The position numbers and the translations under genes were made by a program. The notes below the pieces were generated by a model, which saw only the letters and a program-made list of their open reading frames with translations, ran no database searches and was not told the DNA's origin. A stretch of 6,953 nucleotides of DNA from DATGKD01 sp035294855 (GTDB taxonomy: Bacteria > Actinomycetota > Acidimicrobiia > Acidimicrobiales > UBA8190), in the NCBI GenBank assembly GCA_035294855.1, contig DATGKD010000276.1, positions 1-6,953 on the forward strand, in the 5' to 3' direction. Shown here one piece after another: positions 1-5,392 of this stretch (its first letter is position 1; each line of letters opens with the position of its first letter).

Positions 1-141
1 AGGCTGCTCGGCCACTGGCGCGTCCGCAAGTCCCGCGGGGCTATCGACCTCGAGACGAGGATCGACGTGCGGCTCAGCCGCGACGACAAGTTGGCGCTCG
101 ACGCCGCGCTGGAGCGTTACCGGCGGTTTGCCGTCGGTTGA
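1..141 (+). CDS. C-terminal fragment, AlkZ/YcaQ-like winged-helix protein (partial)
   Basis: The reading frame is open from base 1 and stops with TGA at 139-141, leaving the last 46 residues of a gene that begins outside the window. The fragment starts with RLLGHWRVRK, has a short beta-like stretch (AIDLETRIDV), and ends in an amphipathic helix around LDAALERYRRF. A 'G-x-W-R' strand followed by a terminal 'ALxRYxRF' helix resembles the end of actinobacterial winged-helix proteins of the AlkZ/YcaQ group. Those are monofunctional DNA glycosylases that remove alkylated or crosslinked bases. This is recognition by pattern from a short tail only; the catalytic part is not present, so the family call is tentative. 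That the frame is a real gene end is more secure, because the composition is protein-like and the stop is followed by repeats and a hairpin rather than by more coding sequence. Confidence 0.5.
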   Translation, partial: RLLGHWRVRKSRGAIDLETRIDVRLSRDDKLALDAALERYRRFAVG

Positions 142-152
142 CGGGCGTCGAC

Positions 153-188
153 GAGCACGGCGGCGAGCACGGCGGCGAGCACAGCGGC
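153..188. repeat. 12-bp tandem repeat, three copies
   Basis: The unit GAGCACGGCGGC occurs at 153-164 and 165-176 exactly, and at 177-188 with one change (A for G at unit position 7). It lies just downstream of the first gene's stop, in the gap between two convergent genes. A 12-bp period would keep a reading frame, but no credible protein covers it. It is probably a slippage-generated simple repeat with no known role. Confidence 0.8.
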
Positions 189-251
189 CACAGTGAGGAT
201 GGCGGCGGCCCCAGCCGGCGGCAGTCACCGACCTCACGCCGCTCACCCCGA

Positions 252-280
252 CGACGAGCTCTTCGGTGAGAAGCTCGTCG
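252..280 (-). terminator. Strong hairpin between convergent genes, likely terminator
   Basis: CGACGAGCT (252-260) and AGCTCGTCG (272-280) are perfectly complementary, giving a 9-bp stem. The 11-base loop can add three more pairs (261-263 with 268-270) around a CGGT tetraloop. The hairpin begins 14 bases after the stop codon of the minus-strand membrane gene and lies 110 bases after the end of the plus-strand fragment, where a terminator for either would be expected. There is no T-run on either side, so it would be a stem-only or factor-assisted terminator as is common in high-GC actinobacteria. Function is inferred from structure and position. Confidence 0.55.
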
Positions 281-294
281 CTCGTCGACGTCGC

Positions 295-711
295 TCAGGC
301 CACGTGGATGAGGTCGCGCACGAGCAGGGTGAGGACGAGCGCGATCACGGCCAGGTAGATGGCGGTGATGCCCCAGCGCCACCGGTGGTCGGCCACCCAG
401 AAGCGCCGAACGGCCACGACGTCGAACACGAGCGCCACGACCCCGATGGGGATACCGATCGCCGGCCCCCAGCCGGCGGCGCCGTCGAGGGCCGGCCCCA
501 CGATGGGAAAGACCACGTAGGCGAGCAAGCAGCGAAGCCCCGACACCGCGATCGACACGTTGAACAGGCGGTGAGCAGCGGCCTCGTCGCGCCGAGCGGG
601 GCGAGGCTGCCTGGGCGGTACCAGGAGCAGTCGGCGGACCACGGGCTCGGCTCGCGACAGGACCGTCCCGCGGTCCTCGACGACGAGCGCACCTTCGGCC
701 ACGGCTTCCAC
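295..711 (-). CDS. Small conserved membrane protein, three predicted TM segments
   Basis: Read from the GTG at 711, this encodes 138 residues. The N-terminal 47 residues are charged and probably cytoplasmic. Three hydrophobic stretches follow, near residues 50-72, 83-101 and 112-131. Between the second and third is the basic/aromatic patch VRRFWVADHRWRW, a likely cytoplasmic loop. The pattern of an 'RLFNVSIAVSGLR' entry into the first helix and an 'RRFW-ADHRWRW' loop recalls small uncharacterised membrane proteins of actinobacteria; no function is known to me. The frame is open much further upstream (to 1197), but that extension runs antisense to the COQ4-like gene. The GTG at 711 was chosen because an AGGGG stretch lies about 9 bases before it and because it leaves a clean divergent gap. 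A GTG at codon 24 or so is a possible alternative. The gene is divergent from the COQ4-like gene, with 58 bases between the two starts. Confidence 0.75.
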   Translation of the reverse strand: MEAVAEGALVVEDRGTVLSRAEPVVRRLLLVPPRQPRPARRDEAAAHRLFNVSIAVSGLRCLLAYVVFPIVGPALDGAAGWGPAIGIPIGVVALVFDVVAVRRFWVADHRWRWGITAIYLAVIALVLTLLVRDLIHVA

Positions 712-753
712 GCTACGGACGCCCCTGCGGCCAGGCAAGGCAGGGTCGCCCGT

Positions 754-759
754 TAATCT
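754..759 (+). promoter_or_regulatory. Candidate -10 element for the COQ4-like gene (leaderless)
   Basis: TAATCT fits the actinobacterial TANNNT -10 pattern and is the only AT-rich spot in the 58-base divergent gap (712-769). It ends 10 bases before the GTG at 770, which would put transcription start at or just before the start codon. No Shine-Dalgarno sequence precedes that GTG, as expected of a leaderless message. No convincing -35 element is seen. Confidence 0.35.
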
Positions 760-769
760 GCGCGGCATC

Positions 770-1945
770 GTGCCTGTCGCGCCCCCCGACCCCGAACAAG
801 CCCTGCTGACACCGCCCGACGCCGAGGAAGCGACGCGCCTGGCGTACGGCATCGCGTCGGCGGCCGCACCGCCGTCCGGCCTCACCCAACTCCAGCGGCT
901 GCTGCTCGAGGCGATCGCCAAGGCCATGACCGAGCACCCGGTGTCGCTCCAGACGTTCCCGAATCTGAGTGCGTCCGAGCTGGCGGAGTTGATGCGGGGC
1001 CGCACCCTCGAATTCCGGTCGCGCATCGTCCAGCTGATGCTGCTCCTCGCCCTCACCCTGCGGCCGCTGCCGCCCGAGGTGGTCGAGCGCATCTGCGAGT
1101 ACGCCTGCGAGCTTTCCGTCGACGACTCCATGATCGATGTGGCGCGCGAGTTCTCCGCGGGATCGTTCGGCCTGGCCGCGCTCGACTTCGAGCGCAACGG
1201 CTACACGGCAGCCTGGCACCCCGACGACGCGTCCTTCCTGCATTCCTCGCGGGAGCTGCAGTCCGCCTGGGACGTCTCGGTCACCGATCCCGCTCTCGCC
1301 CGCCGTTGGGCGGAGCTCGAGAACCTCGACCCCGGCACGCTCGGCCGCGGTGTGTGGGAGATGTACCAGGCTCGGGGATTCGAATTTCCCGGCGTGCCCG
1401 GCTCGGCGCCGCCCCTGCTCGCCCAGCACGACTGGGTCCACGTGCTCGCCGACTACGGGACGATCGTCGAGTCCGAGCTCGAGGTGTTCGCGTTCATCGC
1501 ACGGGCCAACGACGATCTGCACGCGTTCTCGTTGTTGGCCATGGTCGTCTGCCTGTTCGAGACCGGGTACCTCCGGTCGGGCGCGGGTTTGTTCGAGTCG
1601 AACGTCGGCCACCTGTCGAACGACGCCGGGCACATCTCGGTGCGCCTCGCCGACGCCATGTATCGCGGCGCGCGGTGTGACGACGTCGCAACTCACAGCC
1701 CCGGCATCGACTTCCTGCGCATGGACTGGTTCGAGCTGGCCGGGATCCCAACCGAGGAGGTGCGTCGGCGCTTCTGCATTCCGGCCAAGAGCAAGGACGC
1801 CGTGTCGGCGGGGTCGGTGGGGCCGTGGCAGCCCGGAGGGATCAGCCCGTTCCAGCTGAACTCCGGCCGTGCGATGGCCGCGCGGCTGGGACGGCGCTAC
1901 GACGCGCACGGGGCGACGCCTTCTCCGCACGCCCCCGCGCCCTGA
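770..1945 (+). CDS. TerB-like / COQ4-like two-part protein
   Basis: The product is 391 residues. The C-terminal half holds H220-D221-x-x-H224-x11-E236, the complete HDxxH-x11-E metal motif of the COQ4 family. It is preceded by a 'PGTLGRGVWEMY' segment (about 188-199) and followed by a helical stretch (about 238-263), again as in COQ4. COQ4 acts in ubiquinone synthesis, where it is reported to carry out oxidative decarboxylation of the ring at C1. Residues about 37-145 form an all-helical region (LQRLLLEAIAKAM, then RSRIVQLMLLLAL and VVERICEYACEL) that resembles TerB-like folds; this part is less certain. COQ4 proteins usually have about 220-280 residues, so the N-terminal part is extra. There is no signal peptide and no clear membrane span, so it is probably cytoplasmic or membrane-associated. 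The GTG start at 770 has no ribosome binding site, but a -10-like element sits just upstream. The next gene follows after 20 bases, probably in one operon. The substrate in an actinobacterium is unknown; ubiquinone should not be assumed. Confidence 0.8.
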   Translation: MPVAPPDPEQALLTPPDAEEATRLAYGIASAAAPPSGLTQLQRLLLEAIAKAMTEHPVSLQTFPNLSASELAELMRGRTLEFRSRIVQLMLLLALTLRPLPPEVVERICEYACELSVDDSMIDVAREFSAGSFGLAALDFERNGYTAAWHPDDASFLHSSRELQSAWDVSVTDPALARRWAELENLDPGTLGRGVWEMYQARGFEFPGVPGSAPPLLAQHDWVHVLADYGTIVESELEVFAFIARANDDLHAFSLLAMVVCLFETGYLRSGAGLFESNVGHLSNDAGHISVRLADAMYRGARCDDVATHSPGIDFLRMDWFELAGIPTEEVRRRFCIPAKSKDAVSAGSVGPWQPGGISPFQLNSGRAMAARLGRRYDAHGATPSPHAPAP

Positions 1946-1965
1946 GCCCCCGGCACCGAGAGCCT

Positions 1966-2700
1966 GTGGCACGCGCGCCCGTTGTGGACCCTGGCGGGCA
2001 CCACACGGCCCGAGCCGTGCTGCACGGCGTGGCGGTGCACGTCCTCGCCCGCCGCCGTAGTCAGGTGAGCGGTCGCTTCGGCCTCCGTGCCGTCCCCGGG
2101 GGGATCACCACCCCGGCTTTCGGCGAGGGTCCCGAGGTGGTGCGGATCTCCGGTGACACCCTCTTCCGCGAGGTGGCCGGCGAGTGCAGCCGAGTCCGGA
2201 TCGAGGGCACCACCCTCGAGGAGATCGCCGCTCTCGTCGACGCCGACCTGAGCACAGGATTCGACTGCGGTGCCGACGCGCCGCCGCTCGGGCGCACGGA
2301 CCTGCCTCTGCACTGGCCCGAGCACGCCGTCAGGACGATCCTCGACTGGTTCGGCCTCGGTTGGCGGGTGCTCGACAGCGTGGTCGCTTCCCAACCTGTC
2401 GGCGTGACGTCGGCCACCATCCAGCTCTGGCCCGAGCACTTCGACGCCGCCACCACGCTGACGTTGCCGACGGGCCAGAAAGTCAACCTCGGCTTCTCAC
2501 CCGGTGACGGCTACGAGCCCGAGCCCTATGTGTACGCCGGGCCGTGGTCGGACGCCCGGCCCGGGGACGCCGCGTTCTGGAACGCCCCGTTCGGGGCGCT
2601 CCGCCGTTACGCCGAGGTGTCGGGTGCACATGACCCGGAGGCCGAATGCCGCCGGTTCCTCGAAGAAGGGGTGCGGCGCGTCGCCACCGAAGCGCATTGA
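1966..2700 (+). CDS. Conserved actinobacterial protein of unknown function (WPEHFD/SPGD family)
   Basis: Read from the GTG at 1966, this encodes 244 residues without signal peptide or membrane span. It carries a set of signatures that I associate with an uncharacterised actinobacterial family. An N-terminal 'TARAVLHGVAVHVLA' helix (about 14-28) is followed by a 'GRFGLRAVPGGITTPAFG' strand region (36-53). Then come LWPEHFD (154-160), VNLGFSPGD (173-181), EPYVYAGPW (186-194) and FWNAPFGA (204-211), with a closing amphipathic helix. The conserved H and D in WPEHFD and the D in SPGD could be functional, but no activity is known to me. The frame is open back to 1825, where it overlaps the COQ4-like gene, so an internal start is preferred. 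GTG 1966 has a weak GAGAG a few bases upstream; GTG 1984 is an alternative. It lies 20 bases after the COQ4-like gene and is probably co-transcribed. A compact hairpin follows its stop. Confidence 0.8.
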   Translation: MARAPVVDPGGHHTARAVLHGVAVHVLARRRSQVSGRFGLRAVPGGITTPAFGEGPEVVRISGDTLFREVAGECSRVRIEGTTLEEIAALVDADLSTGFDCGADAPPLGRTDLPLHWPEHAVRTILDWFGLGWRVLDSVVASQPVGVTSATIQLWPEHFDAATTLTLPTGQKVNLGFSPGDGYEPEPYVYAGPWSDARPGDAAFWNAPFGALRRYAEVSGAHDPEAECRRFLEEGVRRVATEAH

Positions 2701-2722
2701 GTCCGGTGAACGGCAGAGGGAT

Positions 2723-2744
2723 CGGTGCCTGGGGAGGCTGACCG
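2723..2744. terminator. Hairpin in convergent gap, candidate bidirectional terminator
   Basis: CGGTGCCT (2723-2730) pairs with AGGC and ACCG (2735-2738 and 2741-2744), leaving a GGGG loop and a two-base TG bulge. The structure fills half of the 44-base gap between the plus-strand gene ending at 2700 and the minus-strand gene ending at 2745, so it could stop transcription from both sides. There is no T-tract; the role is inferred from position. Confidence 0.45.
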
Positions 2745-3680
2745 TCAGCCGTAGCCGCCGAAGTCTTTGGTGAACTCGGTTTCGGAGCTGGGGAACTGCG
2801 TGATGTCCGAGTTCACCACCGCGTTGTCCGAGAAGTACGAGCTGTACGCCACGCGGTTGTTGGTGTCGGCGATGAACGCGTGCACGTCGTCGATGAAGGT
2901 GGGGTCGTCACCGCCGCTCAACCCCCATTCGGGGATGCTCATGGGCTTGCCGTGGGCCCGGGCGAAGTTGGCGATGTACCCGAGGCCCCCCGTCATCTGG
3001 AGTCCCTGGTCCCAGGTGACCGTGGGGTTGTCGTACAGGTCGGTTCCCACGTAGTCGACGTACCCGTCACCCGGATACCACTGGTCGAAGGTGCCGACCG
3101 TGGGGACCGCACCCGCCGCCGTGCACCAGTCGAACAGGAAGTTCTGCCCGGGGACGCTTCGCATGGTGCTCACGATGTCGTCGAACGCGGTGACGTACTG
3201 GCTCGGCGTGTCGGTCTGCTGCCCCCACGAAAAGAACGTCGTCGACCATTCCCAACCGACGCGCACGATGGCGTCTGATTGGCCGGCGTTCACGAGGTTC
3301 TGCGCGAGCTGGCGGTAGACGGCAAGGTTCGACGGTGTCTGCGCCGGGCTGCCGTTGTCGGGCGCCATGCTCACCGACAGGTACAGCCGGAGGTTGGTCG
3401 ACGGCGGTTGGTAGCCGCCGATGGCGGCCCACGACCGGCCGTCGGTGTAGGCCGAGATCCCTTGCAATTGCACGCCGAGGCGGTTGGCCAGGCTGAGCGC
3501 GTCAGCGGGCTTCTGCGACGAGACGAACAGGCCTAACGCGCTCGGGGCGAGACCACCGATGTGGTGACAGGCGCCGGACACGGTGGCCGCGAACACGAGC
3601 ACGCCCACCACGGGCCACCGCCGCGCCATCCCCGCCTTCGCGACCTTGCGCATCGCGCCGCTCTGCCCCCCCACAGCCAC
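2745..3680 (-). CDS. GH26-like glycoside hydrolase, probable lipoprotein
   Basis: The product is 311 residues. The N-terminus has basic residues (R11, K12, K15, R20, R21), a hydrophobic core (V24-V34) and SGAC at 35-38, which fits the broad lipobox pattern, so C38 may be lipidated and the enzyme held on the outer face of the membrane. The rest follows GH26-type (beta-mannanase-like) hydrolases of actinobacteria: an acid/base region VRVGWEW (139-145, E144), an FxFDWC strand (181-186), YPGDGYVDYVGTDLYD (202-216), and the KPMSIPEWG strand (245-253) with E251 as likely nucleophile. Typical members have Asn two residues after the acid/base Glu; here that position is Ser (S146), so activity or specificity may be altered. 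GTG 3680 has a GAGG site upstream; ATGs at 3653 and 3629 are alternatives that would still leave an export signal. The gene lies 86 bases downstream of the TIG-domain gene on the same strand. The likely substrate is a mannan-like or other extracellular polysaccharide, but this cannot be fixed from sequence. Confidence 0.8.
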   Translation of the reverse strand: MAVGGQSGAMRKVAKAGMARRWPVVGVLVFAATVSGACHHIGGLAPSALGLFVSSQKPADALSLANRLGVQLQGISAYTDGRSWAAIGGYQPPSTNLRLYLSVSMAPDNGSPAQTPSNLAVYRQLAQNLVNAGQSDAIVRVGWEWSTTFFSWGQQTDTPSQYVTAFDDIVSTMRSVPGQNFLFDWCTAAGAVPTVGTFDQWYPGDGYVDYVGTDLYDNPTVTWDQGLQMTGGLGYIANFARAHGKPMSIPEWGLSGGDDPTFIDDVHAFIADTNNRVAYSSYFSDNAVVNSDITQFPSSETEFTKDFGGYG

Positions 3681-3688
3681 ATCGCCCG

Positions 3689-3695
3689 CACCTCA
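3689..3695 (-). promoter_or_regulatory. Ribosome binding site supporting GTG 3680
   Basis: On the minus strand the sequence reads TGAGGTG, with GAGG ending 10 bases before the GTG at 3680. This is the main reason for preferring that start over the two downstream ATGs in the GH26-like gene. The ATG at 3653 has only a G-run and a weak AGAG upstream. Confidence 0.45.
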
Positions 3696-3766
3696 GTCGA
3701 ATCCGCCCGATGCGAGCCGCGGCCCCAGCCCCACGAAGAGCGTAGGCGAATCCCGACGCTTAGCGG

Positions 3767-4996
3767 TCAGGCGGCGGCGCCGCCGGCGGCCGGGGTGTAG
3801 TGGAACGTCAGGGCGTTGGACACGCCCGCGGCGGTCTTCACCTGCACCGGCACCGACGGCTGGCCGGGTGGCGGCGGGGGGACGGTGACGACGCAGCCCT
3901 GCTGGGAGGGACAGCTGGTGGACGCTTCCTCGGGCCCGAAGAGCACGACGATGAGCCCGTCGGCGCTCATCAGCCCGGTGCCCTGGATGGCGACCGTCTG
4001 GCCCTGTTGGCCCACGCTCGGGGAGATCGCGGACAGAACGGGGGCGCCCCCAGGCGAAGGCGCGGCGGGCGACGCCGTCGTGGTGGGGCTCGATGTCGAG
4101 GGGGACGGCGCGGGTTGCGAGCTCTGCGTCGGGGCCGAAATCGTCGGCCTCGTCGCGCCGGCGGCGTGCCGATGCGCGGCGCGACCCCCGGGCCCCGCGG
4201 ACGACACCACGGCCAGGACCACCAACGCCGCCACGAGGGCGGCGACACCGCCGACCATGGCGCCACGGGGTCGCGCGAACGCGCCGGCGAGCCGGTTCGT
4301 CGCCGATCGCGTCCACGGCTGGCGCGCACCGCCATGAGGTGCTCGCGCGGCCGGCCCGAGCTCGGAGCTCGTCCCGTTGGGCGTCCGCACCCTGGCGACG
4401 GCGGCCGCCACCGGAGGGGACGCGGTGTCATCGTCCACGAACACCAAGCGCCGCGCGGGACCGGGGCGTCGCGTTGCCGGCTCTGTGCCGTTCGGCGCCT
4501 GCCGGGAGGGGATCACATGGGGATCGGTGTCCGCATGCGGCGGCACCGTCGTCCGCTCGGACCGTTCAGCACGGCCGGGCCTGCCCATGGCGAACGCCCG
4601 CGGGATGCCGGCCAACTTGGCGCGCCCGATGGCGTGCGAATACGAATGCTCCTCCCTCTTCTCAGCAGCGGGGGGCGCCGTGTGCGATCTGCCGCGGGCC
4701 GGGAACCGCGCCGTGGTGTTGGTCGCGGGCACCGGCTTGGCGCTCGACCGCGCAGCTCTCGTGCTTGCGCCCGGGACCTTGGTGTGCGCCGCCTGTGCTT
4801 TGGCGTGCGGCACCGAGTCCTTGTCGTGGACGGACGTTGATTTCGTGGGTGGCGCGGGCTCGTGGTTGATCTCGGCCAGGACGTCCATGGCCTTGTGGTA
4901 GCGGTCCACCGATCGACGACCCGCGTCGACGTGACGTCCGAGCCAGACCAGGCCGAGCACGAGCAGGGTGGCGACAACGAGGTACGTCAACACCAT
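3767..4996 (-). CDS. Two-TM envelope protein with extracellular IPT/TIG domain
   Basis: The product is 409 residues. A hydrophobic segment at about 2-19 is followed at once by basic residues (R21, R27, R28). About 225 hydrophilic, low-complexity residues rich in Ala, Pro, Arg, Thr and His follow. A second hydrophobic segment at about 246-266 is preceded by basic residues (R235, R242, R244). By the positive-inside rule, the long middle part is cytoplasmic and the C-terminus is outside. After the second segment comes a Ser/Thr/Pro linker (about 280-317) and then an IPT/TIG immunoglobulin-like domain (318-401): VLSAISPSVGQQGQTVAIQGTG is its typical opening, and VPVQVKTAAGVSNALTFHY its closing strands. 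C362 and C368 could form a disulfide. TIG domains commonly serve in adhesion or carbohydrate binding. The only recognisable island in the middle part is RRLVFVDDD (182-190). ATG 4996 has a good AGGAAGG site 7 bases upstream. The gene lies between the beta-helix and GH26-like genes on the same strand. Confidence 0.8.
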   Translation of the reverse strand: MVLTYLVVATLLVLGLVWLGRHVDAGRRSVDRYHKAMDVLAEINHEPAPPTKSTSVHDKDSVPHAKAQAAHTKVPGASTRAARSSAKPVPATNTTARFPARGRSHTAPPAAEKREEHSYSHAIGRAKLAGIPRAFAMGRPGRAERSERTTVPPHADTDPHVIPSRQAPNGTEPATRRPGPARRLVFVDDDTASPPVAAAVARVRTPNGTSSELGPAARAPHGGARQPWTRSATNRLAGAFARPRGAMVGGVAALVAALVVLAVVSSAGPGGRAAHRHAAGATRPTISAPTQSSQPAPSPSTSSPTTTASPAAPSPGGAPVLSAISPSVGQQGQTVAIQGTGLMSADGLIVVLFGPEEASTSCPSQQGCVVTVPPPPPGQPSVPVQVKTAAGVSNALTFHYTPAAGGAAA

Positions 4997-5003
4997 GACG
5001 GGC

Positions 5004-5010
5004 CCTTCCT
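5004..5010 (-). promoter_or_regulatory. Ribosome binding site of the TIG-domain gene
   Basis: The minus strand reads AGGAAGG here, 7 bases before the ATG at 4996. This is a near-ideal Shine-Dalgarno sequence and fixes that start. It contrasts with the weak or absent sites of the other genes in the window. Confidence 0.7.
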
Positions 5011-5053
5011 CGGAGGACTCCTATTGAACCGCGTGACGGCGGCCCGTACAGAG

Positions 5054-5069
5054 CGGCCGGATCCGGCCG
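5054..5069. repeat. 16-bp perfect palindrome in the TIG gene leader
   Basis: CGGCCGGATCCGGCCG is its own reverse complement. GTACA is repeated on both sides (5046-5050 and 5070-5074). It lies 58 bases upstream of the ATG at 4996. As DNA it could be a dimeric regulator's operator; as RNA it could form a 6-bp GC stem with a GATC loop in the 5' leader. Which of these applies is not visible. Confidence 0.6.
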
Positions 5070-5288
5070 GTACACAGGGAAGGGAAATGGAGGACTGCGG
5101 CACGGACGCCCCTCGTGTTCGGCGGAACCGGGGCGATTCCCGACGTCGTCACGCGGGCTCCACCTTGTTCCCCTTGTACCCACAGATCACGGGCCCGGGC
5201 AAGGCCACAGACCACAACCGCGGGACAACGGTGCATGGACGGCGTGCGACGCAGGGCAAACGACCAGGCAACGTGAGCGCGAGAGCGG

Positions 5289-5316
5289 CCGGGAAGAACG
5301 CGTTCTGGTGTCCCGG
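5289..5316 (-). terminator. GC-rich hairpin downstream of the beta-helix gene
   Basis: CCGGGA (5289-5294) pairs with TCCCGG (5311-5316). The inside holds a perfect 12-bp palindrome, AGAACGCGTTCT (5295-5306), which continues the stem after a four-base bulge. It begins about 70 bases after the beta-helix gene's stop on the minus strand and has no following T-run. It may be that gene's terminator or a structured part of the TIG gene's leader. Confidence 0.35.
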
Positions 5317-5350
5317 GCTCGCGCCGCATCAGGGCGGCGATCCTCCACGA

Positions 5351-5392
5351 CCTGTGGAGTCAGCCCTGTGGAGTCAGCCCTGTGGAGTCAGC
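5351..5392. repeat. Three perfect 14-bp tandem repeats including a stop codon
   Basis: CCTGTGGAGTCAGC occurs three times head to tail without a mismatch (5351-5364, 5365-5378, 5379-5392). On the minus strand the first unit met contains the last cysteine codon and the TGA stop (5388-5390) of the beta-helix gene; the other two form the start of its 3' untranslated region. There are no spacers, so it is not a CRISPR array. TCCAC at 5344-5348 could pair with GTGGA in the adjacent copy to form a small hairpin. Confidence 0.9.

Larger units (their letters stand above)
4997..5387. other. 391-bp intergenic region between beta-helix and TIG genes
   Basis: No convincing gene lies here. Open frames that cross it on either strand (for example minus 5021-5329 and plus 4862-5428) have arginine/proline-rich compositions typical of antisense or chance frames in GC-rich DNA. 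On the minus strand, from 5387 down, it holds most of the 14-bp repeats, a hairpin at 5289-5316, a 16-bp palindrome at 5054-5069 and the TIG gene's ribosome binding site. No clear -35/-10 pair was found. I could not match it to a known riboswitch class. Confidence 0.6.

Noticed and set aside
193..756. 187-residue plus-strand frame rich in His, Asp and Arg
   Set aside because: It covers the membrane protein gene on the other strand; the hydrophobic pattern of the minus-strand reading is far more protein-like.
712..1197. N-terminal extension of the small membrane protein to 300 residues
   Set aside because: The extension is antisense to the well-supported COQ4-like gene and is a low-complexity Arg/Ser/Ala stretch.
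713..1972. 419-residue open frame on the minus strand
   Set aside because: It lies antisense to the COQ4-like gene, is rich in Arg/Gly/Glu without domain signals, and is explained by codon bias in GC-rich DNA.
3800..4840. 346-residue open frame on the plus strand
   Set aside because: It is the antisense shadow of the TIG-domain gene, is very arginine/glycine-rich, and has no recognisable fold.
5248..5262. Plus-strand CGCAGGGCAAAC, similar to the core of c-di-GMP-I riboswitches
   Set aside because: The second conserved stretch and the tetraloop/receptor parts are missing, and no plus-strand gene follows.
5021..5329. 102-residue minus-strand frame in the intergenic region
   Set aside because: It has no ribosome binding site or domain, and its repeated CTGR pattern simply reflects the palindrome and its flanking repeats.
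5351..5392. Repeat array as DnaA boxes or CRISPR
   Set aside because: TGTGGA lacks the rest of a DnaA box, there are no replication genes nearby, and the 14-bp units have no spacers.
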